From NCBI RefSeq assembly GCF_004340875.1, contig NZ_SLXQ01000004.1:278994-342993 (forward strand): DNA of 64,000 nt, given 5' to 3'. The notes beneath the pieces were generated by a model that worked only from the letters and a program-made list of their open reading frames with translations, had not been told where the DNA came from and ran no database searches. The number at the start of each line of letters is the position of its first letter. The stretch's first letter is position 1. This document shows positions 8,073-20,900 of the stretch, in pieces. This DNA is from Tamaricihabitans halophyticus (lineage in GTDB: Bacteria > Actinomycetota > Actinomycetes > Mycobacteriales > Pseudonocardiaceae). The position numbers and the translations under genes were made by a program.

Positions 8073-8661
8073 CTTGGGTAGGTGGGCGGCGGTCGTGGAT
8101 CATCAGCGCGGCCCGCTTTCGTTCCAGGTCCACGGTACGTGCCTGCCGAAAACCAGCTCGTTGGAAGGCCCGGACGGCACGTTCGTTGCGGACATCCGGT
8201 TCGGCGACAACCCGGGCGGCTACCGGGTACTCGGCAAACTGCCAAGCAGCCATCGCGGCCAGCAGCCGAGGGCCCAAACCTCTGCCGACATAGCGCGTCG
8301 AACCGATCAGTACGTGAATACCGCGATCCCGGTCGGACAGTTCCGGCTCACCAGCAAGCGGCGAACTGGCCACCTCGTAGGTCTCCCAATAACTCGCCGG
8401 AGCACCGTCCAGTTCCCCGATCCACGCCGACTCCCCCCGATTTTCGGCAAACGCGCGCAGGTACTCCCGCACGACCGCTACCGAGTACGCTCCTTCACCG
8501 TCCCTATCGGTATGCAATCGCCAGAAGTTCTTGGCATGCTCGGCGTTCAGCCAGTCCCGCACCAGCGGCGCATCCTCCTGCGCCGAGGCTGGGCGTACCG
8601 CCATCCCAGCTGGAACCTCCGATACGGGAAGGTGCACGAGTCGACTCCGTGCCGCAGTCAT
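8056..8661 (-). CDS. GNAT N-acyltransferase, siderophore (AlcB/IucB/MbtK) type
   Basis: A 201-residue GNAT protein resembling the acyltransferases that acetylate or acylate N-hydroxylated ornithine or lysine during siderophore synthesis (IucB, RhbD, MbtK). Visible features are the early VRDWLNAEHAKNFW region, the conserved core HVLIGSTRYVGRGLGPRLLAAM (acetyl-CoA pyrophosphate loop R-G-x-G-x), and VVAEPDVRNERAVRAFQRAGF near the end, all typical of that clade. With the hydroxylase it would supply N5-acetyl-N5-hydroxyornithine for NRPS modules 1 and 4. It begins 29 bases after the mbtH stop, preceded by GAGGAA, and is the last gene of the binding-protein/NRPS/mbtH operon. Its last codons overlap a dispersed intergenic repeat (8053-8072). 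The acyl group (acetyl, not another) is inferred from the erythrochelin-like logic. Confidence 0.85.
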   Translation of the reverse strand: MTAARSRLVHLPVSEVPAGMAVRPASAQEDAPLVRDWLNAEHAKNFWRLHTDRDGEGAYSVAVVREYLRAFAENRGESAWIGELDGAPASYWETYEVASSPLAGEPELSDRDRGIHVLIGSTRYVGRGLGPRLLAAMAAWQFAEYPVAARVVAEPDVRNERAVRAFQRAGFRQARTVDLERKRAALMIHDRRPPTQEPQDP

Positions 8662-8690
8662 GTCGTTCCTCGATTCGAGCGCCGGTTCGG

Positions 8691-8900
8691 TTACTCCCCC
8701 ATCGCCTCTACCAGGCTACGTGGGCGCATATCGGTCCAGTTCCGCTCCACATAGTTCAGACACGCCTCCCGTGACTCGACACCGAACACCTGGGACCAGC
8801 CAGCCGGCACCTCGGCAAACGATGGCCACAGACTGTGCTGGTTCTCCGCGTTCACCAGCACCACGAACTGACCCTCTGGGTCGTCGAACGGGTTACTCAT
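8691..8900 (-). CDS. mbtH: MbtH-like NRPS accessory protein
   Basis: A 69-residue MbtH-family protein, a small partner that binds and stabilises adenylation domains. The hallmark residues are present: [22 protein letters not shown], the C-x-x-Y in [16 protein letters not shown] and SL. Start ATG at 8900 is set by a strong AAGGAGG placed within the end of the NRPS gene; the ATG overlaps the NRPS stop codon as ATGA, so the two are translationally coupled. A longer in-frame start upstream would read back through the NRPS end and is not credible. Confidence 0.97.
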   Translation of the reverse strand: MSNPFDDPEGQFVVLVNAENQHSLWPSFAEVPAGWSQVFGVESREACLNYVERNWTDMRPRSLVEAMGE

Positions 8901-11900
8901 ACCTTTCCTCCTTTTTGTTCGGTCAATGTAGATAGTCGAGCCTCCGGTGTCGCCACGGCGCCACGCAGTACCGATACCCACCGGTCGGCCAGCAGCGCGA
9001 CGGCATTGTGGTCGAAGAGCTCAGTGGCGTACTCGAGCTCGCAGGGCACCGGCCCATCATCGGCCGGCTCATAGAAGCTCACGGTCAGCTCGGTGCGCGC
9101 GGTCCCAGTCGGCACTGCGACGAGTTCGGCACCGAGCTCTTCGACCTCGGTCAGTACCGCCTGCTCGTGGTGGACGAGTAATACCTGCGGCACTGGCGGC
9201 AGTTCCAGCTCCGCGACCAGCCAGGCATAGGGAACATCCTGGTGGTCAAGAGCACCCAACGTCGTCTCCCGGACCCTGCTCAGCAGCTGGAGAAAGCGCG
9301 GATCGCCAGTCGTATCGGTACGCAGCAGCACCGTGTTCGCCAGGCAGCCGACCAGCCCGCCGAGTTCGTCCTCGGTGCGACCGGCGACCTGAGTGCCGAT
9401 CGGAAGCTCGGTGTGCCCCTCGGCGCCCAGTACCGTACCCAGCGCGGCGTGCAGGATCATGAACATGCTTGTTCCGGTGCGCTGAGCTAGCCCATCGATC
9501 GCGGCGTGCAGTGCGCTGTCCAGAGTGAACTCGTATCGACCACCGGCGGTCGAGGTGGCCTCCACCGCCTTCGCGCCCGGCAGCCGAACTCGCCCGGCAA
9601 GGCCAGCCAGCTGGCCGCGCCAGTACTCGATCTGGGTCGCAGCGAGGCTGCCAGCGTCATCAGGGTCACCGAGTAGCTGATGCGCCCACAGCGTGTAGTC
9701 GGCGTAGTCGAACGGCAACGCGGTCCATTCCGGAGCCAGCCCGGCACGGCGGGCGCGGTAAGCCGTCACGAAGTCCCGTAGCAGTGGGACAACCGACCAC
9801 TCGTCAACGGCAAGATAGTGCATCCCGAACAGCAGGGCGGTTCCGTCCCGCGCGCTGAGCAACTCGACCCGCAGCGCCGGCTGCTCAACCAGTGCCGGTC
9901 GGTATCCAGCCTGTTCACCTAGCGCCGCGGTAAGCGGTTCGGCGGATTCGGCGAGCAGCACGAGTTCCGGTGGGTCGACCAACCGCTGTCTCGCCACACC
10001 GTCCTGCTCCGCGTAGGAGGTACGCAACGGCACATGGCGGTCGACGAGATCGGTGAGCGCCTGGCGGAGCGTGGGTAGATCGAACGACGTGCTGGTGGTC
10101 AACGCGAGCACCTGATCATCGCCGCCGCCGACACGGTAGCGCGCCCAATGTTCGACCTGATTCGGCGCTAGCGGCAACGCTTCCGGCCGCTCCTGGGACC
10201 GCAGGTCCGGTCGCGCGGTCCACGCCGAGTCGATTCGCTCCGCAAGCGCCGCGACCGTTGGGGCGTCGAACACGTCGCGAATGGACAGATCGGCACCGAA
10301 CTCGGTGCGAATCCGCCCGAGTAGCCGCATCGCGGACATCGAGTGGCCACCGAGCGCGAAGAAACTGTCCGCCACGGCGACCTGGGCGACACCAACCCCG
10401 TGTAGCCCGAGCACTTCGGCGAACAACCCGGCAAGCTTGTGCTGGCGCGGTGTCTCAGCTACCGAGTCCGTTCCGGTCAGCGCGGCCCAGTCTGGTGCGG
10501 GCAGCGCCGCCGCGTCGATCTTGCCGTTCGGCGTCAGCGGGAGCGGCCCGGCCAGTTCCACCAGAACATGCGGCATGAAGTAGTCCGGTAGCAACGTGGC
10601 AAGCTGCCCGCGAATAGTGGGTTCGTCCAGCCCAGCCGAGTCCGGATCCGGTACCAGGTATCCGACCAACCTGGGCTCCCCGGTACTCCGGTCCACGACA
10701 ACCGTGGCTTGGCCCACGCCGGCACATTCGGTGAGTACGGCGACGATCTCGTCGAGTTCGATCCGGAAGCCACGGATCTTCACCTGGGCGTCGGATCGAC
10801 CGAGGAACTCCAGTGTTCCGTCCAATCGCGACCGAACAAGATCGCCGGTCCGGTACAACCGGGAACCTTCCGGGCCAAACGGGCTCGCTATGAACCGCGC
10901 CGAGGTCAGCGCTTGCCGGCCAAGATAGCCGCGTGCCAACCCCGGCCCCGCGAGGTAGAGCTCGCCGGCGACCCCGGGAGGTACCGGTCGCAACCTGGCG
11001 TCCAGCACATACACCGCCGTGTTCGGGTCCGGCCTACCGATCGGCGCGGGGCCGCGTAGCCCTGGCTCAGCGCGCCACAGCGTGGAGTTCACCGTCGCCT
11101 CGGTCACGCCATAACAGACGAACACGGTCAGCTCATCAACCCAGCGCTCGATGAGGTCCGCGGATACGGTTTCGGTGCCAACAAGCAACGTCGTGCCGGC
11201 AGGTAGCCGCTCCTGGCTCGGCAACGCGGAAACCAGCGAAGGTGGCAACGCGGCATGGCTCACCCGCTGGGTGCGCAGGAACTCGGTCAGCGGCCGGCCA
11301 GGAACCCGGATCTCATCGGGCGCGAGTACCAGGGTTGCACCGGTACACAAGGCCATGCACAGCTCGAAGATCGCGACGTCAAACCCGATCGAGGCGAACT
11401 GCAACACCCGCGACCCAGGCCGCACCCCGAACCGGTCAACCGCGGTGGCCACCAGGCTCGCCAGGCCGCGATGCGGTACCACGACACCCTTTGGCCGACC
11501 GGTGGAGCCGGAGGTGTAAATGACATAGGCGGCTTGGTCGAGCGGCACCACTGTCGGCGAGAACACCGGCTCAGTCGCGGCGAGCTCACCCAGTACCTCA
11601 GCCGAATCCAGAACCAGCCGCGATACGCCAGGCTCTCCTGCGATCTTCTCCGCATGGGTTTGCGTGGCGATCAGCAGCCGCGCGTCCGAATCGCTCAGTT
11701 GGTAGGCGAGCCGGTCGGCGGGATGCGCGATATCCAACGGCAGGTACACGGCGCCCAGTGTGGTGATCGCGAGCAGCACGCCGATCTGTTCGGCACCGCG
11801 CGGCAAGGCAACCGCCACCACATCGCCGGGCCGGATTCCTCGGTTGGCCAGCACGGCGGCGATCCGTTGGATATCGGCGTGCAGCTCGGCATAGCTGACC

Positions 11901-14900
11901 TCGCGGCACCCATCACACACCGCGACCGTCTCGGCGTGGTCCCGCGCGATCGAGGCGATCAGATCCGGCAGCGAAGACTCCGGTACGGCCCGGGATTCGG
12001 CGTGGCCACCGGCACGCGCGCGGTCCAGTTCGGCCGAACTGAGCAGCTCGATCTCCGCTACCGACAGCTCAGGCTCAGCGGCGACGGCGTTGACGACGCT
12101 GTTCAGCCGGTGCGCAAGGTCCGCGACGATGTCCTCCGTGAACAGTTCGGTCGCGTACTCGATTGAGCAGTGCAGCGGTCCCCCGGTGGCCGGGTCCTCG
12201 CGGAAGCTGAACACCAGGTCGAACTTGGCCGCCCGGTGTTCGACTGGTTCCCAGTCCAGCCGCAGCTCCCCGAAATCGAGCGCGGCTTCCTGCGGATCAC
12301 GGTAGCTCACCAGCACCTGGAAGAGTGGGTTCCGCGCGGCCGAACGTGCCGGATTGCATTCCTCGACGACAGCCTCGAACGGCACATCGGCATTCGAGAA
12401 GGCCGCCAGATCGGTTTCCCGCAGTTGCCGGACGAGCTGGCGAAAACTCGGTGCACCGGACAGGTCAGCCCGAAGCACCACGGTGTTCACGAAGAATCCG
12501 ACCAGCTCGTCCAGCGCTTCGTCCGAACGGCCAGCAATCGGTGTGCCGAGCGGGATATCCGTGCCCGCGCCCATCCGGTACAGGAATGCGGCAACGGCGG
12601 CCTGCACGACCATGAACATGCTCGCACCGGTTTCTCCACTGAGTTCCCTGAGCTGTCCGCTCGCGTACTCGTCAAGCGGGAACTCGAGTACCCCACCGGA
12701 GCCGCTTGGCCGTGCCGGCCGAGGGCGCGCTCCCGGCAGCTGTATCTCCTCGACGATGCCGGCCAAGGAATCTTTCCAGTAGGCCAGCTGGCTGGCCAGC
12801 ACACTGTCCGGATCGGACCGATCACCGAGCAGCTGACGCTGCCAGAGGGTGTAGTCCGCGTACTGAACGGGTAGCGGCGACCAGTCCGGGGCCGCTGCGA
12901 CCAGGCGCGCTCGGTATGCCGCGGACAGATCACGCAGGAACGGGGCGTCGGACCACTCGTCGGTAGCGATATGGTGCAGCAACAGCAACAGCACGTGTTC
13001 CGTATCGGACAGTCGGAACACGGTTGCCCGCAGCGGGATCTCGATGGACAGGTCGAACGGGCGATCGAGACCGGCGCGCAGCAGCTCTGGCAGTTCGGCC
13101 GCGGTGACCTGGACCTCGTCTACCGGTACGTCGACCGTGTCCGCGGGAAGCACCCGCTGCTCGGGTACGCCGCCGCTGACCGGGAACACGGTCCGCAATG
13201 CCTCGTGCCGCCCCACCACGTCGGCAAGCGCCGATCGCAGCGCGGTGCCGTCCAGCTGGCCGGACAAACGCAGCGCCAACGGGAAATTGTATGCCGCCGA
13301 GCCGGTGGTGGACTGGTCGATCAGCCACAATCGCTGCTGGGCGAAGGAAAGCGGGATCGCGACGGGCCGATCCTGCGGCACGAGCACTGGTCGCGGCCCC
13401 CGCGTGCCACCGGCACGGGGCGCGAGTTCGGCGACCGTGGGTGCGTCGAACAGATCGCGGATCGACAGTTCCGCGCCAAGTTCCGTGCGAGCCCTGCTGA
13501 TCAGTCTGGTCGCCAGCAGCGAGTGGCCACCCATCTCGAAGAAGCTGTCGTCGATACCGACCGAGGCGGCGCCAAGCAGCTCCGCGAACAACGCGCACAG
13601 CACCCGCTCGGCAGCATCTCTTGGCTGCCTGCTGTCCGCGCCGGCTTCGATCACCGGGGCGGGCAGCGCAGCGACATCGAGCTTGCCGTTGACGGTCAAC
13701 GGCAACGCGTCGACGCCGATAATCGTTGCGGGCACCATATAGTCCGGTAGCAGCCGTTTGACGAACCGTTTGAGCTCTTCGGGGCGGGCCGAACCCACGA
13801 CATACCCGACCAGCCGAGGAAATCCGTTGGCCGAGGACATCAGTACCGTGGCATGCGCGACATCCGGATGTTCGGCAAGCGCGGCACTGATCTCACCGAG
13901 TTCCACCCGGTAACCGCGGATCTTCACCTGGTCGTCGGTGCGGCCCAGGAAGTCGAGGTTCCCGTCGATGCGCGTCCGCACCAGATCACCAGTCCGGTAC
14001 ATCCGGGCGCCAGGCTCGAATGGATTGGCCACGAACCGTTCCGCGGTCAGCCCCGGCCGGTTGTGGTATCCCCTGGCCAGCCCGATACCGGAGATGTAGA
14101 GCTCACCCGGAGTCCCCGGCGGCACCGGCCGCAGCCGCGGATCGAGCACGTACGCCCGGGTGTTCCAGATCGGACGGCCAACCGTCGACGTCGCCGAGTC
14201 GAGGGTGCCCCCACCAAGGGTGTTGATCGTGTACTCCGTCGGCCCATACAGGTTGTAGCCGAAAGTCCCCTCCGTATCGCACAGCCGCCGCCATACGGTC
14301 TCCGGAACCGCTTCCCCACCAAGCAACACCAGTGGCGGGATATGGCCTTCGAGCAATCCTTCGTCGATCAGCTGCTGCGCGTAGGTGGGCGTCACGTTCA
14401 CCACGTCGACGGCGTGCCGGTTACAGTAACGGACCAACTCGGGCGCGTCCCTGCGCAGCCGCTCATCGCAGATATGCACCTCGTGTCCTTCGATCAGCCA
14501 GAGCAGCTCCTCCCAGGACATGTCGAAGGCGAACGAGACGGTATGCGCGATCCGCAGCCGGCGCCCAGCCAGCCGGACGGTCGGATCGAAGATCTCCGCC
14601 CGGTGATTGAGCTGCATGTTCGTCAGCCCGCGATACGGTGTGACGACTCCCTTCGGTCGGCCGGTCGATCCGGAAGTGTAGATCAAGTAGGCGGGGTGTT
14701 CGAGCCGTTCCGGCCGATCCTCGGCGAACGCACCAAGTTCTACATCGGACAGTGGCGCGGTGGCGAACGTCTCGAGTTGCGCGTGGATGGCGGGTTCGTC
14801 CAGCTCCAGTACCGGCGCCGGCGTATCGGGTAGCGCATCGACCGCGGACTTCGTGGTCACTACCCGCAGCGGGGCTGTGTCGACCAGCATATGCGCCAAC

Positions 14901-17900
14901 CGCTCCGGAGGATGTTCGAGATCGACGGGCAGGTAGGCGGCACCCGTGCGCAGCACGGCGAACAGTGCCACGACCATCTCGACGGAACGAGGTATGGCGA
15001 GCGCTATCACCTGTTCCGGCCCAGCGCCGTGCCGCAGCAGTAACCGGGCCAGCTGGTTGATCCTGGTATCCAACTCCGCGTAGCTCAGGTGCTCGGTACC
15101 GCAGACCACGGCGAGCTGGTCGGGGTCCCGTGCCGCGCGCTCGGCGAGCAGTTCGGCGACCGTGCGGTGGTCCATCTCGTGCGTGCTGGCCGCCCAGTCA
15201 CGCGCGAGCGATTCATGTTCGGCCGTGAGCAGCAGATCAAGCTGGCCAACGCGGTCATCCGGCCGACGGACCATGCGTTCCAGAATAGTCACGAAACGCT
15301 CGAGAGTGGACTGTGCGACGTCGCCGTCGATGCGGTCCGCGCGGTAGGCGAGTTCGATACTGATCCGTCGTTGCGGTGTCGCGATCAGGGTCAGTGGGTA
15401 GTGCGTGGCGTCTACATGCGTCGCCTGGCTGATCCCGTGCCGGCTGCGCAGGTTCGCCAGCCATTGCACGCCGTCCGCCGGTCGCAGTACAAACAGTGTG
15501 TCAAACAGCTGCCGATGGCCGGATTCCCGCTGCACCTCGCCGAGGCCGAGATAATCGAAGGGCAGCAGCTCGGCTCGCTCGTCCTGCATGCGACGGAGCA
15601 GCTGCCGTAGCGTCTCCGCCGACCGGCAGGTCACCCGGACCGGCACGGTGTTGAGGAACATGCCGATAATGCTCGTCACGTCGGCGACCGCGGCGGGCCG
15701 ACCGGCCACGGCGGTGCCGAATACGATATCGCCTCGTCCGAGTGCGGCGGCCATGGTCAGTGCCCAGCCGGCACCGAGCAGGGTGTGCAGGGTGAGCCCG
15801 TCGCCACGGGCGAATTCCCTGAGCCGATCGCTGAGTTCGGCGGACAGCTCAACGCCCAGATTGGTCGGCATCACCGGCCGGTCACCTGGCTCGCTTTCGG
15901 TGAGCAGGCTCGGCTCGGTCAGCCCACCAAGGGCCTTCCGCCACGCCAGTTTTGCCCTGCTGAAGTCCTGCTCGGCCAGCCAGGACAGGTAATCGCGATA
16001 TGTTCCGGGTGGCGCGAAGAGCCGGTCGCTGCCGGCCAGTTCGTACAGTGCGAAGAGCTGCTCGAGGAGCAGTTCGGCCGACCAGCCATCCCAGGCGATG
16101 AGGTGATAGGTGAGCACCAGGCGGTCCCTGCCCGGCGCGAGCCGGAGCAGCATGAACCGGAAGAGCGGTGGTTCGTCGAGCCGGAATCGCAGAGTACGGT
16201 CCGTGGCGAGCAGCTGGCGAACGCGCTCGTCCCGGTCGCCGGGAGGCAGCTCGCGCAGATCATGCTCGGTGATCCGTGGGCGCGGATCGACCGTGACGAA
16301 CTGTACCGGCTCGGGTAGGCCATCGCTGGTGAATCCCGCGCGCAGGCTGGCGTTCCGGTTGAGCAAGGTGGTCACCGCAAGCGTCAGCCGGTCGACATCG
16401 AGCGTTCGGTTGAAGTCGAATGTGGACTGTGCTGTGTAGACATCCAGCTCGTCGGCGTCGTAACTGGCGTGGAAGTAAAGCCCCTCCTGTAGCGGCGACA
16501 GTGGCCAGACTTCGGCGACCGGGAAGGCGCTGCGGGCATGTACCTGGTGGGTCTGCTCTTCGGTCAGCCGCAACTGGACGTCCGCGACGCTCGTCTGTGT
16601 CGACGGCGTGTCCGCGATCGTGCCGAGTTCGGCAAGCGCGGCCGGGGTGCGGGCGGTGAACACGTCCTGCGGGTCGATTTCCAGCCCGTTGGATCTTGCC
16701 CTGGTGGCCAGGCTGATCGCACTGATGCTGTCCCCGCCGAGCGCGAAGAAATCATCGTGCTCGGCAACCGTGGCCAGACCGAGCACGGTGGCGTAGGCAT
16801 CCCGGAGGATGCGCATCGCGGGCGTGTCGCGGGCGTGTTCTTCCGCAGAACCGGATTCCGTCTCAACACCGGGCTGGCCGGCTGGCTGCCCGTCCGGCAA
16901 CGCGGCCCGGTCCAGCTTGCCGTTCGGGGTATGCGGTAGCTCGGCGAGTAGCTGTATCCGATGGGGTATCGCGTGGTTGGGCAGCCGCTCGGCAAGGGAT
17001 CGCCTCAGCTCGGCGGCGTCCAGCCGGGCCTGCTGGTGCGGCACCGCGTAGCCGAGCAAGGAGCCGTGCCGGACGATCGCCGCCGCCGCGACCACACCAG
17101 GAATCGACCGCAGCTGGGCCTCGACCTCGCCCAGCTCGATCCGGTTTCCCCGAATCTTCACCTGGTGATCGGTTCGGCCAAGGTATTCCAGCGCGCCATC
17201 GCCACGGCGGCGGACGAGATCACCGGTGCGGTACAGCCGGGTGCCCGGTTCGAAGGGGTTGGCCACGAATCGCTCGGCGGTCATACCGGCGCGCCGGTGA
17301 TAACCCCTGGCCAGCTGGATACCTCCGAGGTACAGCTCGCCGGGCGCGCCGATGGGCACCGGGCGCAGCCAGCTGTCCAGTACATGCAGGGTGGTATTCC
17401 ATACTGGCGTGCCGATCGGCACGCCATCCGAGGCGTGTTGCTCGGTCTGTTCGCTCTGCCCGTAAGGCCACCAGCTGACGTCCACAGCCGCCTCGGTCGG
17501 ACCGTACAGATTGTGCATGGCCACCCCGGTCAGTTCGGTCCATCGCGCCGCCAGTGCAGTGGACAGTGCTTCCCCGCTGGTGAAGACGCGCCGCAGACTG
17601 CTGGCCCAGTCTCGTTCGGTGGCCAGTTCGGGTACGCCGACGAAAGCGTCGAGCATCGTCGGCACGAAGTGCATGGTGGTGATCCGCTCGGCGCGGATGA
17701 GTTCGGCGAGATAGCGCGGATCCCGGTGCCCCGCGGGATCCGCGAGTACCACGGTGGCGCCCTCGCGCAGCGCCCAGAAGAACTCCCAGACGGATACGTC
17801 GAAGCTGGCCGGGGTTTTCTGTAGCACCCGATCCTCGGGTGCGAGGCCGAAGCTGGCCTGCATCCAGTTGAGCCGGTTCACGATTGCCCGGTGGCTTACC

Positions 17901-20900
17901 AGCACTCCCTTTGGCTGGCCGGTGGATCCCGAAGTGTAGATCAGATAGGCGGGATGTTCCGGTTTCGGCTGGTCTTCCGGCACCGGCATCGCCGGCTCGT
18001 GGCCGGTTGGTTCGTCGACGAGTATCGGGTGGACTCCGGACACCGCGGGCAGCATGGTGCCGGATCTGGTCAGCACGACCTTGGCGCCGGAGTCGGCGAG
18101 CATGAAGGCCAATCGTTCGGCCGGATAATCCAGGTCCAGTGGTAGGTACGCGGCGCCAGCCTTGCCGACCGCGAGCAGCGCGATCATCAACTCCGCCGAG
18201 CGCGGCACGGCGACGGCGACGATGCTTTCCGGACCAACCGCGGCTTCCCGCAAACGGTGGGCAAGGAGCACCGCCGCCCGGTCAAGTTCCCGATAGGTCA
18301 GCCTCGTCTCCGGGGCGATCACCGCGATCGCGTCCGGACTACGCCGCACCTGATGGTGGATCGCGGTCAACAGGGTGTCCGCGCCGATCGGTCGCTCGGT
18401 CGCGTTGGCGGCTTCGACTGTGGCGCGTTCGGTAGCCAGTCGCGGATCGAGATCGCGCACCGACCGCTCCGGTCCGGCGCAGATCAGCTCGACGAGCCGG
18501 ACCAGCTGATCAAGCAGCTCCTGCGCCGATGCTTGCGACAGCCGTGCCTGGTCGTACTTCATGGTGAATTCGAAGCCATCGACGGGAGTGATGATCAACG
18601 CGACCGGGTAGTGCACCGCGTCGATCACCTCGACTCCGGTGACCCGCAGCTCGCCGGCGGGGTCGGTGGGTGCTGGATCCCGTGGGTAGTTCTCGAAGAC
18701 CACGAGCGTGTCGAACAGTTCGGCATCCACCCCGGTTATCCGCCGCAGCTCGCGCAGCCCGAGGTGCTGGCTGTCCAGCAGGGCGGACTGTTCGCGCTGG
18801 CTACGCCGCAGAAAGTCCACAACGGACTCGTCAGGTCGCGGCCGTTGCCGCACTGGCACGGTGTTGATGAACAACCCCACCGCGGACTCGATCCCGCTGA
18901 CCGTCGCTTCCCGGCCGGATACGGTGCTACCGAAGCACACGTCAGTGCGTCCGGTGTGCGCGCGTAGCAGCAGGCCCCATGCGCCATGCAGCACAGTGCC
19001 AATGGTCACCCCGTGGGTCCGTGCGAACTCGGTGAGCCCGCTGGCCAGCGCCCCGGACAACCGGGTGGCCAGCTTCGCCCGCCGAGGCTCGGCCCTGGAC
19101 GGCGAGACCAGGGTGGTTGGCTCGTCGATCCCGTCGAGCGCCTGTTGCCAGGCGCTGCGGGCCGCGTCGTCGTCGCGTGCCGCAAGCCAGGCGAGGTAGT
19201 GCCGCCGGGGTGTTGGTTCGGCGAGCTGCTTCGGCTGGCCGTGCGGGGCGTAGCGCGCGAGAATCTCGCGCACCATGATCGGCACTGACCAGCCGTCCGC
19301 GACAAGGTGGTGGAAGGTGAGCAACAACCTGCCACCGGTCGCGGACCGGACGAAGGTGGCCCGTAGCAACGGCGGGCGAGTCAGTTCGAAGCCGGCTGAT
19401 CGGTCCCGGTTGGCGATCTCGGCGAAACCCGAGTAGTCCGCCTCTGCCACTTCGCGCCAGGGCAATCGTGCTTCGGCGGCCACGACCTGCACGATTCGCC
19501 CGTCGTTCAGTTGCCGGAATCCGGAACGCAGGGATTCATGCCGGTCGAGCAACTCCTGCGTCGCCTGCCGGAGCGCCGCCGCGTCGACCTGTCCCGCGAG
19601 CTCGAGGGCCTCCTGCACGATGTAGACATCGGCGGCACCATGGCGCGCGTGCGCGTGGAAGTAGAACCCTTCCTGTAGCGGGGTAACCGGAAGCACGTCG
19701 GCATAGTCGCCGCAGTCGACCAGCTCACCATCGTCCACCGCGAGCGAGACCTCGGTTGGCGCGGTCATGGTGGCATCCAGGTCCTTGGCCGCGCGCGCCG
19801 CCGCGTTCTCGATGATGCCGGCGACCGTGCGATGCTCGAACACCTGCCGTACGGTGAAGCCGATCCCCTGTTCACCGGCAAGCGACATCAGCCGGAGCGC
19901 GAGGATACTGTCGCCACCGCACTCGAAGAAATCGTCGGTGATGCCGATGTCGGGGACGCCCAGTACCTCGGCGCACAGCCGGCTGAGCAGCGCCTCGCGT
20001 GGCCCCCTCGGCCGCTGGTCGCCCGCGCTGCCGAACGTCGGCGCTGGTAGCGCGGCACGATCGAGTTTTCCGTTGGGCAGTAGCGGAAAACGATCCAGCG
20101 CGACGATCGCGGCTGGCACCAGGTAGTCCGGCAACCGAGTGCGTAGGTGTTCCCGTAGTGCCTTACCCAACGCCGTCCGGTCACGGTAACGAGCTGGCAC
20201 GTTCGCGAAATCGGCCGCGCTGCCGGAGGTGACGCCAGGGCGGTAGTCCGCCCGTGGCGAATGACCGAGCGTGAAGACCGCGTCCACCCTGCCGTCCGCG
20301 GCGCTTCCGGTCCACGTGCAGCTGGTCTGATAGCCATACCGCGCGCCGAGTTCGGACAGCTCCTGTGGGTCGACGGCGGTTGTGCGACTGGGCACCGGGT
20401 GACCGTCTACTTCGGCCAGTGCGCGGAGGTCGTCGACGATGCGGGCATTGGCAATCCCGCACAGCCTGAGCGTGTCCGGTCGTTCCTGTTCCAGCCGGTC
20501 CCCGAGCTCGGCAAGCGTGCGCACCTCGGTGTCCCACCGAAGTTCGGTGGCCGAACTCGCCACGTCGGGCGCCCTGCCCTTACGCAATACCACGTCGTAG
20601 CGGTACCGGCTGAGCTCGTTCGGGTCATCGGACTGTTTGATCCGGATGTCCAGCCCGCCGATCCCGTCGATCTCGCGGGCAAGCGCGGGGAAGAAATCCG
20701 GGTCGAGCAGCAACTCGCCTTCGCTGGCAAGCGCGGAATCGATCGTCGCGCGGCCAAGGTCGTTGGTTGCTTCGGCGATACCTGCCCGCAGGCAACGCAG
20801 CAGGCGCAGGTTCCGGATATCGCCAAGGAACACGGCGCCGCCATCGACGAGTAGCCGCAGCGCGCCCCGGAGTACCTCGACGAGGTACTCGACGCTGGGA

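Noticed and set aside
8897..9500. Possible thioesterase at the NRPS C-terminus
   Set aside because: No GxSxG motif or alpha/beta-hydrolase pattern is present; the sequence is the end of a condensation domain.
11255..13750. Long plus-strand open frames opposite the NRPS gene (for example 11255-12166 and 12971-13750)
   Set aside because: They are antisense to well-conserved NRPS domains, show Arg/Gly/His-rich low-complexity translation typical of GC-rich shadows, and match no domain.
19760..19870. Epimerization domain after module 1 or module 2 carrier domains, as the D-residues of erythrochelin would suggest
   Set aside because: The carrier domains are followed after a short linker directly by one condensation domain; there is no room for a separate ~430-residue epimerization domain and no extended dual C/E His motif was seen.
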